Part shown: positions 7,084-14,043 of the stretch, one piece after another
Layout: the number at the start of each line of letters is the position of its first letter
Position numbering within the stretch: the stretch's first letter is position 1
NCBI GenBank assembly: GCA_964604565.1
Contig: CAZRZN010000071.1
Location: forward strand, 1 to 16,829
Origin: CAZRZN01 sp964604565
GTDB taxonomy: Bacteria; Pseudomonadota; Alphaproteobacteria; Rhodobacterales; Rhodobacteraceae
DNA: 16,829 nt
Reading direction: 5' to 3'
Notes under the pieces: generated by a model
The model's input: the letters and a program-made list of their open reading frames with translations, nothing else
Told to the model about the DNA's origin: nothing
Database searches by the model: none
Made by a program: the position numbers and the translations under genes

Positions 7084-7917
7084 ATGCCAGTCATCGAGAT
7101 GGACCCGGAAACGCTGGCGATCGACGCCGCACAGGCAAAGGCCGCTGGCACGGCCGCCGCCGACACATATCGCAGCCGCACGCCCTACCCCTACGGCAGC
7201 TTCGACGACTTCCTGCCCGAAGAGGTGCTGAACCATGTTCTCGAAGAACTCCGCCAACTGCCCGAGGCTGAGGACATGTTCAACCGACCCCAGGAAAAGC
7301 TGAAATCCAGCTACCTGCCGGAGCGTTTGCCGCCCTATACGCGCAACCTGTTCTACGTCCTGAACTCGCGCCCCTTCGTGCGGTTTCTGGAGGAGATGAC
7401 CGGCATACCGGGCCTGATCCCCGACCCCTATTTTGCCGGTGGCGGTGTGCATGTGGTGGCCAATGGCGGGCATCTGGATATCCACGCCGACTTCAACCAC
7501 AATTCCAAGTTGAACCTCGAACGCCGCCTGAATGTGCTGATCTATCTCAACAAGGACTGGCGCAAGGAATACGGCGGCTCCTTCGAGATCTGGAACACCG
7601 ACATGACCCAAAAGGTCGACAGTTTCGTTCCCGAATTCAACCGCATGTGCTGTTTCAACACCGGGTCGGACACGTGGCACGGCAACCCGGAGACGGTGAA
7701 CCACCCCGACGGGGAACCGCGCATGTCGCTGGCGCTGTATTACTACACCGCGACATGGGACCAGACGCGCAAATCCCACACCACGCTGTTCAAACCGCGC
7801 CCCGGCACCAAGGATCAGGAAGACCGGCAGGTGAAACGCGCCGCCATCCTGCAAGAGATCCTTCCGCCCATCGTGTTCCGCAAGGTGATCCGCCGGTTGC
7901 AGCGCCTCGGTTTCTGA
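7084..7917 (+). CDS. 2-oxoglutarate/Fe(II)-dependent oxygenase (prolyl-hydroxylase-like)
   Basis: This 277-residue soluble protein has a prolyl-4-hydroxylase-type double-stranded beta-helix fold. The iron facial triad is readable: GGHLDIHADFN gives His134 and Asp136, and DTWHGNPE gives His199; Arg213 in GEPRMSLALYYY is the candidate 2-oxoglutarate carboxylate ligand. RLNVLIYLNKDWRKEYGGSFEIW is typical of the core sheets (the residues fall at 148-170). It should couple oxidative decarboxylation of 2-oxoglutarate to hydroxylation of an unknown substrate. The start is ATG 7084 with AAAGGA upstream. The last 40 residues are basic and helical. No partner biosynthetic gene is adjacent, and it separates pdxJ from acpS, so context does not give the substrate. 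A probable terminator lies downstream, so it may be monocistronic. Confidence 0.88.
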   Translation: MPVIEMDPETLAIDAAQAKAAGTAAADTYRSRTPYPYGSFDDFLPEEVLNHVLEELRQLPEAEDMFNRPQEKLKSSYLPERLPPYTRNLFYVLNSRPFVRFLEEMTGIPGLIPDPYFAGGGVHVVANGGHLDIHADFNHNSKLNLERRLNVLIYLNKDWRKEYGGSFEIWNTDMTQKVDSFVPEFNRMCCFNTGSDTWHGNPETVNHPDGEPRMSLALYYYTATWDQTRKSHTTLFKPRPGTKDQEDRQVKRAAILQEILPPIVFRKVIRRLQRLGF

Positions 7918-7992
7918 CCTGCGCACCTCCCCGCGCGACAGGCCCTGTGATTCCCGGACGGCTGCCGCGCCGTAGTCACCCCGGCTGACCAC

Positions 7993-8036
7993 GGCGAGTG
8001 GCCCCCGATCGCACGATCGGAGCGGGGCGTTTCGCC
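7993..8036. terminator. Nested hairpin after the oxygenase gene, probable terminator
   Basis: An inner perfect inverted repeat CCGATCG/CGATCGG (8005-8011, 8014-8020) sits inside GCCC (8001-8004) pairing with GGGC (8025-8028), inside GGCGA (7993-7997) pairing with TCGCC (8032-8036). It starts 76 bp after the oxygenase stop. The inner stem is followed by GGGGCGTTT, with only a short T-run. It most likely ends the oxygenase transcript; a structured leader for the next gene is the alternative. Confidence 0.45.
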
Positions 8037-8060
8037 TTGTCACCGCGGAGGCGCTATGCT
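8031..8060 (+). promoter_or_regulatory. Weak promoter candidate before the small exported protein
   Basis: TTCGCC (8031-8036) and TATGCT (8055-8060) are 18 bp apart, about 50 bp before the ATG at 8109. The -10 matches four of six consensus bases; the -35 is poor. Confidence 0.2.
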
Positions 8061-8108
8061 TGGTTTGTGCTGCGGGTCTGGCCCGTCGTCCTGCCCCCGG
8101 AGGTCCGC

Positions 8109-8582
8109 ATGATCCCCCGTCCGTTCCGCGCCCTGCCCGCCATCCTCTTGCCGTTGCTCTGGCCCGCGCTCTGCGGCGCGCAAGCCACCCAACCCACGGT
8201 GCAGGACTGCGACTGGCGCGCCAGTGCGGCGAACATCGCCGAACCCTGGGAGGCGAACACGCGGACCTTTTCCAACGGCGACACGCGGCTGGCGGTGCTG
8301 GACACGATAGAACCGGCGCTCGGATGGGCGCATGTCCTCGTGCTCTCGCCCCCCTACGCAGAGCTTGGGGACCGCCAGTGCAAGGTCATCGGCATCCAGA
8401 GCTACGGCTTTGCCGGGATCAGGTTTGCCGATCTGACCGCCGCCTACGATCCGGCCTCGGGCCTGACCTTCACGGTGCCGGTTCAGGTCTACAACGCAGC
8501 CACCGCGGCGCCTGACTGGGTCACGCTGACCTTCACGCTCAATCAGGCGACCGGAACCCTCACCGCCCGTCTGACCCCGTGA
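8109..8582 (+). CDS. Small exported protein of unknown function
   Basis: I do not recognise a family for this 157-residue protein. A clear signal peptide is visible: a basic start (MIPRPFR), a hydrophobic core (ALPAILLPLLWPALC) and a likely signal peptidase I site after CGAQA, near residue 23. The mature part of about 134 residues contains two cysteines (VQDCDWRA and DRQCKVIG) that could form a disulfide, and looks beta-rich (LAVLDTIEPALGWAHVLVLS, LTFTVPVQVYN, WVTLTFTLNQATGTLTARL). ATG 8109 is supported by GGAGG 5 nt upstream. The stop codon overlaps the GTG start of the next gene by four bases (8579-8582), so the two are almost certainly translationally coupled and probably work together in the envelope. 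There is no membrane anchor or lipobox. Confidence 0.8.
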   Translation: MIPRPFRALPAILLPLLWPALCGAQATQPTVQDCDWRASAANIAEPWEANTRTFSNGDTRLAVLDTIEPALGWAHVLVLSPPYAELGDRQCKVIGIQSYGFAGIRFADLTAAYDPASGLTFTVPVQVYNAATAAPDWVTLTFTLNQATGTLTARLTP

Positions 8583-10027
8583 TCCGTCCGCTCATCGCCG
8601 TGCTGGCGCTCCTTGCCAGCCTCTGGGCCCTGTGGGTGCTGGAGGGTGCGCGCGCCGGCCTCACCATCACCCACCTCACCGTCGGTCCCACCCCCGTCAC
8701 CCGCATGACCGACGGCAGCGGCGGCCCGCCTGTCGTCATCGCGCATGGGTTTGCCGGATCGCGCCAGATGATGCAGGGCTACGGGCTGGTGCTGGCGCAG
8801 GCGGGCTACACGGTCCATGCCTTCGATTTCGAGGGGCATGGCCGCCACCCCGACCCGATGTCGGGCGACGTCAACGCGATCGAAGGCACCACGCGCCTGC
8901 TGATGGCGCAGACCGAAACCGTGATCGAGGCCGCGCGGCAGGGCGACACGCCAGTGGCCCTGCTGGGCCATTCCATGGCCACGGATGTGCTCGTGCGCGT
9001 CGCGGAAGAAACCGACGGTATCGGCCCGCTGGTTCTGCTGTCGGCCTTTTCCAACCAGATCGACGCGGCCCGTCCCACCGACCTCCTGCTGATCACCGGC
9101 GCGTGGGAGCCGGGCCTGTCTGATTTCGCGGTCGAGGCGGTGCGCATGGTCGACCCTGACGCCAGCGCGGGCCAGACGGTGACCCAAGGCGACATCCGCC
9201 GCCGCGCCGTCCTTGCCCCGGCGGTGGAGCATGTGGCCATCCTGCATTCCCGCGCCGGCCGCGCGGAGGCGCTGACATGGCTGAACGGCTTTTACGACCG
9301 GACCCGGACAGCGCCGGTGCCGCAGACCGGCTGGGCGCTGCTGACCCTTCTGGCGGCGCTCACCGCGCTGGCGGCGCCGCTGGCGCGCCTGCTGCCCGCA
9401 ACGGCAAAGCCCGCCCCGCACCTGACGTTGCGCCACTTCGCCCTCGTCGTGCTGCTGCCCGCGCTGACCGCCCCGCTGCTGGCCGCACCGCTGGACACGC
9501 GCCTGCTGCCCGTGCTGGTGGCGGATTATCTGGCGCTGCATCTCGCGCTCTACGGCGCCTTGCAACTGGCGCTGCTGGTCTGGCTGCGCCGCGCGCTCCC
9601 GCGCCCCGCCCTGATCGCGGCACTGGCACTGGTGCTCTGGGGGCTGGGCACCTTCGGCCTTGCGCTGGACCGCTACGGCGCGAATTTCCTGCCCACGGCC
9701 CAGCGCCTCTGGATCATCGCCGCACTCAGCCTCGGCGCGGTGCCCTTCATGCTGGCGGATGCATGGCTGGCGGCGGGCGCGCCCCTCTGGCAACGGGTGA
9801 CCGCGCGCCTGACCTTCTTCGTCTCGCTCGGCATCGCCGTCGCGCTGGATTTCGAAGGACTGTTCTTCCTCCTCATGATCGGCCCTGTCATACTGCTGTT
9901 CTGGCTGACATTCGGCCTCATGGGCCGCTTCGTCTCGGCCCGGTCCGGCGCGGGGGCGGCGGGCCTCGGTCTGGGCCTCATCCTCGCCTGGGCGCTTGGC
10001 GTCAGCTTTCCGCTGTTTCAGGCCTGA
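8579..10027 (+). CDS. Membrane-anchored alpha/beta hydrolase fused to a polytopic membrane domain
   Basis: This 482-residue protein starts at GTG 8579, overlapping the previous stop by 4 nt; no ribosome site of its own is evident. Residues 3-21 form an N-terminal membrane anchor. Residues about 35-245 are an alpha/beta hydrolase: oxyanion loop AHGFAGSR (55-62), DFEGHGRHP, nucleophile elbow LLGHSMAT with Ser132, and candidate catalytic His218 in AVEHVAILHS. The acid residue is less clear (Glu177 in GAWEP or a nearby Asp). Residues about 250-480 contain seven or eight hydrophobic segments with short loops and resemble no transporter I know. The hydrolase domain probably faces the periplasm given the N-terminal anchor and exported partner, but topology is inference. 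The substrate is unknown; lipid, ester or envelope polymer are possible. It precedes acpS by 12 bp. Confidence 0.82.
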   Translation: MIRPLIAVLALLASLWALWVLEGARAGLTITHLTVGPTPVTRMTDGSGGPPVVIAHGFAGSRQMMQGYGLVLAQAGYTVHAFDFEGHGRHPDPMSGDVNAIEGTTRLLMAQTETVIEAARQGDTPVALLGHSMATDVLVRVAEETDGIGPLVLLSAFSNQIDAARPTDLLLITGAWEPGLSDFAVEAVRMVDPDASAGQTVTQGDIRRRAVLAPAVEHVAILHSRAGRAEALTWLNGFYDRTRTAPVPQTGWALLTLLAALTALAAPLARLLPATAKPAPHLTLRHFALVVLLPALTAPLLAAPLDTRLLPVLVADYLALHLALYGALQLALLVWLRRALPRPALIAALALVLWGLGTFGLALDRYGANFLPTAQRLWIIAALSLGAVPFMLADAWLAAGAPLWQRVTARLTFFVSLGIAVALDFEGLFFLLMIGPVILLFWLTFGLMGRFVSARSGAGAAGLGLGLILAWALGVSFPLFQA

Positions 10028-10039
10028 CGGGAGACGGAC

Positions 10040-10441
10040 ATGATCCTCGGCATCGGCACCGACCTTGCCAATATCGACCGCATCGCCCGCACGCTGGACC
10101 GTTTCGGCGACCGGTTCCGCAACCGCGTCTTCACCGACATTGAACAGCGCAAGGCCGAACGCCGGGCAGACACCCCCGGCACATACGCCAAACGCTGGGC
10201 CGCCAAGGAAGCCTGTTCAAAGGCGCTGGGGACCGGCCTGCGCATGGGCATCGCGTGGAAGGACATGGCCGTCAGCAACCTGCACACCGGCCAGCCGGTG
10301 ATGCAGGTCACGGGCTGGGCCAAGGACCGGCTGGACGCCATGACGCCGCCGGGGCATGAGGCGATCATCCATGTCACCCTGACCGACGACCACCCCTGGG
10401 CGCAGGCCTTTGTCGTGATCGAGGCGCGGCCACGCGGCTGA
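10040..10441 (+). CDS. acpS: Holo-[acyl-carrier-protein] synthase
   Basis: AcpS transfers 4'-phosphopantetheine from CoA to a serine of acyl carrier protein, activating fatty-acid synthesis; it is a small trimeric cytosolic enzyme. The 133-residue product shows the family signatures MILGIGTDLANIDRI (Asp8 as Mg ligand) and KRWAAKEACSKALGTGLR (Glu57 as metal ligand), plus the C-terminal strand HVTLTDDHPWAQAFVVIE. ATG 10040 has GGGAGACGG just upstream. It starts 12 bp after the hydrolase gene, so it may be expressed from that transcript. In Rhodobacterales acpS normally leads into lepB, rnc and era; here a convergent gene separates it from lepB, so those genes must use another promoter. Confidence 0.95.
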   Translation: MILGIGTDLANIDRIARTLDRFGDRFRNRVFTDIEQRKAERRADTPGTYAKRWAAKEACSKALGTGLRMGIAWKDMAVSNLHTGQPVMQVTGWAKDRLDAMTPPGHEAIIHVTLTDDHPWAQAFVVIEARPRG

Positions 10442-10474
10442 CATCGCTGGACTCCCGTCCCGACGGCGCACGCT

Positions 10475-12925
10475 TCATTGTTTGGCCGGCAGGGAATCCA
10501 GGAGAAGCGCGACACTGTCTCGCCACGCCGGGTCACCGGTGCGAACGAAAGAGCGATATGGGTTTTCAGTAAGCCGCTCCGGCAGGATCACATGGACCTC
10601 CGGATCGTCCGCCCACAGTCGGATCCGTGCAAGGCGCGCAGTGTCCATGACGATCAGATCGCAGGCCCCCTCGAAATACCGTGACGCCGCCTCCTCGTCA
10701 GAGCTGACCATCACGGATTCATAGGCCATATTGTTGGCGCGGAAAAACTCGGCGATCCTCCATTCAGATTCGGTGCCGGGGATCAGGCAAAGGGTTGCAC
10801 CATCAAGCTGGAGCGCATTGCTGACACCGTAGTTATTCGGGATCATCAGACCGATCCCGTCACCTGCAAGCAAGCCAACCTGCTCGACCCGCATGTTGGA
10901 AAGACCGGCGGGCTGCTCGTCCGGCGCCATCAACAAAACATCCGCCTCGCCATAGGCAAGCGTCTCGATTGAAGTTCGAACTGTCGCGGGAAGGAAATCT
11001 ACAGCTTCGGGGTCGCCGAGGACAGAGGCCGCCAAGGCCCGGCAAAAATCGGCCCCGGCGCCCAGCAACCGCCCTTCGTAATCAACCGCCGCCTCTGCCA
11101 TGCCCAAGTCGGAAACCGCACAGGACAGGCGTCCACGCGCGAGGATATCGTCACGCGTCGGGGCGCTCCGGCCCACCGGGGCAACCGGGGCAGGATCGCG
11201 CGGTCTCGCCAGCGGGGCGGACGCCCTATCCAATGCAGACAGAAGCATCTTCGCGCTCTTCGCGGCCGCCGTATCCGGGTAACGATCCTGCACTTTCGCA
11301 ATTGCCCGCGCCTGCATCTCCTCGTCCGACACGGCAAGGGCGCGGTCCAGCGCCGCGCGCGCTTCGGCCTCCGACGGTGCCGCGTCAGTCTGTTCGGTGA
11401 TGCGTTCCGGCACCGGCAACGCGATTTCCAACATGCGGAGAACCCGCAGGACATTCAGGACGATCTTGGAACGCCCGGCCTCTTCAGCGGCCCGCAGGCC
11501 TGCGACCAGCGCCGGAACGGATGTCAGACTCTCGCCGCCAAGGCCGACAATCCTGTCCCCGGTCCGCAGGAGCGAGTCGCCCCCGGCCGACAGCACCTCG
11601 ACCCCTTCCTCGCCACGGCCAAAGACGGTTCCCCCGATCCGCAGGGTATCGCCGTCAAAGACCACGTCGCCGTCAGCGGCGGGCAGACCGGAAGGGGCCG
11701 GCGCACGCGTCAGCGCCAGCATCGCCTCGGCACTCCGCGCCGCGGCCGTCCCCGCAAAACCATCCGCGACATCGCCAAGCGCCGCGCTCCGTTCCGCCTC
11801 ATTGGTCATCTGCAACGCGCGCGTCAGGGCTTCGGTCGCCGCCGACTCCGGCGACACCGGCCTTGGCGCCATGAAGGCCAGCGTATTGCCCGCGCTCACC
11901 GCCGCGCGGCTGTCGGGGAAATCGGCAATCACCGCCTCCAGCGCGCGGCGCCGGGCGTCGGCGGCGTCTATCTGCAAGGCATCCGTCAATGCCGCCTGCG
12001 CGGAGACTTCGGGATCGGGCCTCGGCTGTGGCGGGACCTCCTGTGCGGCCGGACGAAATCCCAGACCCAGCGCGGCCTCCACCGCGGCGATCTTGTGTCC
12101 GCCGTTGTAGCCGCCCCGCGCGTGCAGCCCGCCCTGATTGTGCAGGCCCACCACCGCCAGCGACCGTGCATCCAGCAACAGCGACCCCGACGATCCGCCC
12201 GCCGTTTCGCAACTGTGCCGCAATTGCGAGGCCGTCTCCGGCAGCGCCGCCTGCTCGGGATGGACCTGACAGGTCCCGGAGGAGAATTGCTGCGCCTGTG
12301 CGCGGGGATGGTGGATCATCGTCAGCGCCCTACGCGGCAGCGCGCGGGTTTCCATCCGCATCGGCAGATGGCCCCCCAGCGCCTCGTTGGCATCCGCGCC
12401 GATCACCTGAAGGACCATCGCATCGCGCTCGGCGTCCTGCGCGACCTCCCGGTTGGCCACCAGAAAGGTCTTCACGTCGTCGGTGAAATCCGCGGACACA
12501 TAGCCAAAGTTGATCCGCGCCTCCTGCACGATCGTGAACCCGGCCCCCGCCAGCGTGTCATCGTAGAAACAATGCCGGTTGGTCAGCAGCCGGTTGTCCG
12601 GCAACAGCGCCGCCGTGCAATGCGTCACATAAGGACTGCGGAGCGTCACGCTCTGGCCGCGCACCGTCACTTGCCGCGGCTTGCCGTCCGGGGTCATCAG
12701 GCAGACGTCCAGCCGCCCGACAAAGGTGGCGACCTCCTGCACATCGTCCGGCGCCTCGCGGATCGGCCGCCAGAAGCCGCCGCGCTCCGACGCGCCCGCC
12801 ACCAGCGCCTGAAAGGCCGAGCTTTGCGTGTCGATCCCGAAGGCGAATTCGCACCGCTCGACCGCCAGCGCCGGGCCGGAGAGCCAGAACATCAGCACAC
12901 CGCACCAGAGCCCAAGACGTGACAT
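10475..12925 (-). CDS. Exported chimera: trypsin-like protease, helical repeats, PDZ-like domain, AapJ-like solute-binding domain
   Basis: This 816-residue protein has a signal peptide (residues 1-21, cleaved near GPALA). A chymotrypsin-fold protease follows (about 50-290): HCTAALLPDNRLLTNRHCFY gives catalytic His118 with its flanking cysteine pair, ERDAMVLQV gives Asp168, and ETAGGSSGSLLLD gives Ser246. Two repeats of about 42 residues (312-353, 366-407) precede a PDZ-like domain (about 420-495, LLRTGDRIVGLGGESLTSVP) and a third repeat (524-566). After a Pro/Ala linker, residues about 591-811 match the amino-acid-binding SBP family 3, AapJ type: RGRLSCAVSDLG, DFCRALAASVLGDPEAVDFLP, LDGATLCLIPGTESEW and FFRANNMAYESVM. 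The protein should be periplasmic. ATG 12925 is preferred; a TTG two codons upstream is in frame, and the ribosome site is weak. It converges with acpS and diverges from lepB. Domain identities are by recognition; function is unknown, perhaps ligand-controlled proteolysis. Confidence 0.88.
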   Translation of the reverse strand: MSRLGLWCGVLMFWLSGPALAVERCEFAFGIDTQSSAFQALVAGASERGGFWRPIREAPDDVQEVATFVGRLDVCLMTPDGKPRQVTVRGQSVTLRSPYVTHCTAALLPDNRLLTNRHCFYDDTLAGAGFTIVQEARINFGYVSADFTDDVKTFLVANREVAQDAERDAMVLQVIGADANEALGGHLPMRMETRALPRRALTMIHHPRAQAQQFSSGTCQVHPEQAALPETASQLRHSCETAGGSSGSLLLDARSLAVVGLHNQGGLHARGGYNGGHKIAAVEAALGLGFRPAAQEVPPQPRPDPEVSAQAALTDALQIDAADARRRALEAVIADFPDSRAAVSAGNTLAFMAPRPVSPESAATEALTRALQMTNEAERSAALGDVADGFAGTAAARSAEAMLALTRAPAPSGLPAADGDVVFDGDTLRIGGTVFGRGEEGVEVLSAGGDSLLRTGDRIVGLGGESLTSVPALVAGLRAAEEAGRSKIVLNVLRVLRMLEIALPVPERITEQTDAAPSEAEARAALDRALAVSDEEMQARAIAKVQDRYPDTAAAKSAKMLLSALDRASAPLARPRDPAPVAPVGRSAPTRDDILARGRLSCAVSDLGMAEAAVDYEGRLLGAGADFCRALAASVLGDPEAVDFLPATVRTSIETLAYGEADVLLMAPDEQPAGLSNMRVEQVGLLAGDGIGLMIPNNYGVSNALQLDGATLCLIPGTESEWRIAEFFRANNMAYESVMVSSDEEAASRYFEGACDLIVMDTARLARIRLWADDPEVHVILPERLTENPYRSFVRTGDPAWRDSVALLLDSLPAKQ

Positions 12926-12957
12926 GCGCAAAATCCAATTTCAAAAAGCCTTTGCGG

Positions 12958-12987
12958 AGCGTAGCAAGCTTTCCGCGCAGCGGTCAA
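12958..12987 (-). promoter_or_regulatory. Promoter candidate for the protease/SBP chimera
   Basis: On the minus strand, TTGACC (12982-12987) and TACGCT (12958-12963) are separated by 18 bp. Transcription would start about 25 nt upstream of the ATG at 12925. The -35 matches five of six consensus bases; the -10 is moderate. It is back to back with the lepB promoter candidate. Confidence 0.4.
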
Positions 12988-13004
12988 CGTCCGGGCATCC
13001 CGCC

Positions 13005-13033
13005 TTGACACGCCCTGCCCCGCCGACCATGAA
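13005..13033 (+). promoter_or_regulatory. Promoter candidate for lepB
   Basis: A perfect TTGACA (13005-13010) is followed after 17 bp by CATGAA (13028-13033). A transcript starting near 13040 would include the lepB ATG at 13065 but not the upstream in-frame ATG at 13029, which supports the shorter start. The -10 is weak. Confidence 0.4.
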
Positions 13034-13064
13034 GCGCCAAAGCGCGCGGCAAGGGGCAGATCAC

Positions 13065-13898
13065 ATGGCGAAGGAAGAAAAGAAGAGCGGCATCTGGGAG
13101 ACGATCAAGACCATCGTCTACGCGCTGCTCATCGCGGGCGTGTTCCGCACCTTCCTGTTTCAGCCGTTCTGGATTCCCTCCGGCTCCATGAAGGACACGC
13201 TGCTGATCGGCGATTTCCTTTTCGTCAACAAGATGGCCTACGGCTATTCCTATGCCTCCTGCCCGTCGATCATCATGCCCGGCTTCGGCATCAACATCGA
13301 CGCCAAGGATGTCTGCGGCTGGGCCGATGGCGACAACACCCGCCTCTTCGGCAGCGAGCCGAAGCGCGGCGATGTCGCCGTCTTTCGCCACCCGGTCTCG
13401 GGGCGCGATTTCATCAAGCGCGTGATCGGCCTGCCCGGCGAACGCATTCAGGTCCGCAACGGCGTCGTGCACATCAACGACCAGCCCGTGCAGATCACCC
13501 CCGACGGCACCTTTGAGGAGGTCGCCGCCCCGCAGGGCCCGCAACGCCTGCGCCCACGCTGCGCCAATGGCACGGTCGGCGATGGCGCCGTCTGCATCAA
13601 GGAAAAACTCATCGAGACGCTGCCCGGCGGCACCAGCCACTCGATCCTCAACATCTCCATGCAGGGGTCGGACAACACGCCGGTCTACACCGTGCCGGAG
13701 GGGCATTATTTTTTCATGGGCGACAACCGCGACAACTCCTCCGACAGCCGCGTGCCCAACATCGCCAACGGCGTGGGCTTCGTCCCGTTCGAGAACCTCG
13801 TGGGCCGGGCCGACCGGGTGATGTTCTCCTCCGCCGGGCGCTCCATGCTGTTCTTCTGGACATGGCGCGGCGACCGCTTCTTCAAGGCGATAGAGTAA
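13065..13898 (+). CDS. lepB: Signal peptidase I
   Basis: LepB is the inner-membrane Ser/Lys protease that removes signal peptides from exported proteins. The 277-residue product has one N-terminal membrane segment (about 11-31), then box B WIPSGSMKDTLLIGD with nucleophile Ser41, and FIKRVIGLPGERIQV with general base Lys118. Box E is FFMGDNRDNSSDSR. Two cysteine pairs lie in the periplasmic part: Cys66/Cys84 in a stretch between boxes B and D, and Cys166/Cys177 in RPRCANGTVGDGAVC. ATG 13065 is preceded by AAGGGGCAG; an upstream in-frame ATG at 13029 lacks a good site. It leads the cluster lepB - rnc - EamA - era and is divergent from the chimera gene, whose product it would presumably process. 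Confidence 0.96.
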   Translation: MAKEEKKSGIWETIKTIVYALLIAGVFRTFLFQPFWIPSGSMKDTLLIGDFLFVNKMAYGYSYASCPSIIMPGFGINIDAKDVCGWADGDNTRLFGSEPKRGDVAVFRHPVSGRDFIKRVIGLPGERIQVRNGVVHINDQPVQITPDGTFEEVAAPQGPQRLRPRCANGTVGDGAVCIKEKLIETLPGGTSHSILNISMQGSDNTPVYTVPEGHYFFMGDNRDNSSDSRVPNIANGVGFVPFENLVGRADRVMFSSAGRSMLFFWTWRGDRFFKAIE

Positions 13899-13971
13899 CC
13901 GGGGCCGGATACCCCTCCACGCGCCCGCACCGCGTCGGCGCGCGCCCGGGAAACCCGGCGCCGCCACGCGC

Positions 13972-14001
13972 TTGTTGCGGCCACGTTCCCCATGCTATCC
14001 C
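13972..14001 (+). promoter_or_regulatory. Weak promoter candidate for rnc
   Basis: TTGTTG (13972-13977) and TATCCC (13996-14001) are 18 bp apart in the 145-bp gap between lepB and rnc, about 43 bp before the rnc ATG. The rest of the gap is GC-rich, with CCCGGG-type self-complementary stretches. Confidence 0.27.
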
Positions 14002-14043
14002 CCGGACAGACACGCGGTCCGTCCGCGCCCCCAGGACCGTCCG

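Noticed and set aside
8543..9793. Open frame of 416 codons antisense to the alpha/beta hydrolase
   Set aside because: It is Gln/Arg/Gly-rich low-complexity protein typical of shadow frames. The plus-strand hydrolase motifs and membrane segments explain the region.
12095..12922. Plus-strand open frame antisense to the protease domain
   Set aside because: It is rich in Arg, His, Gln and Pro with no motif; the minus-strand protease carries the full catalytic set.
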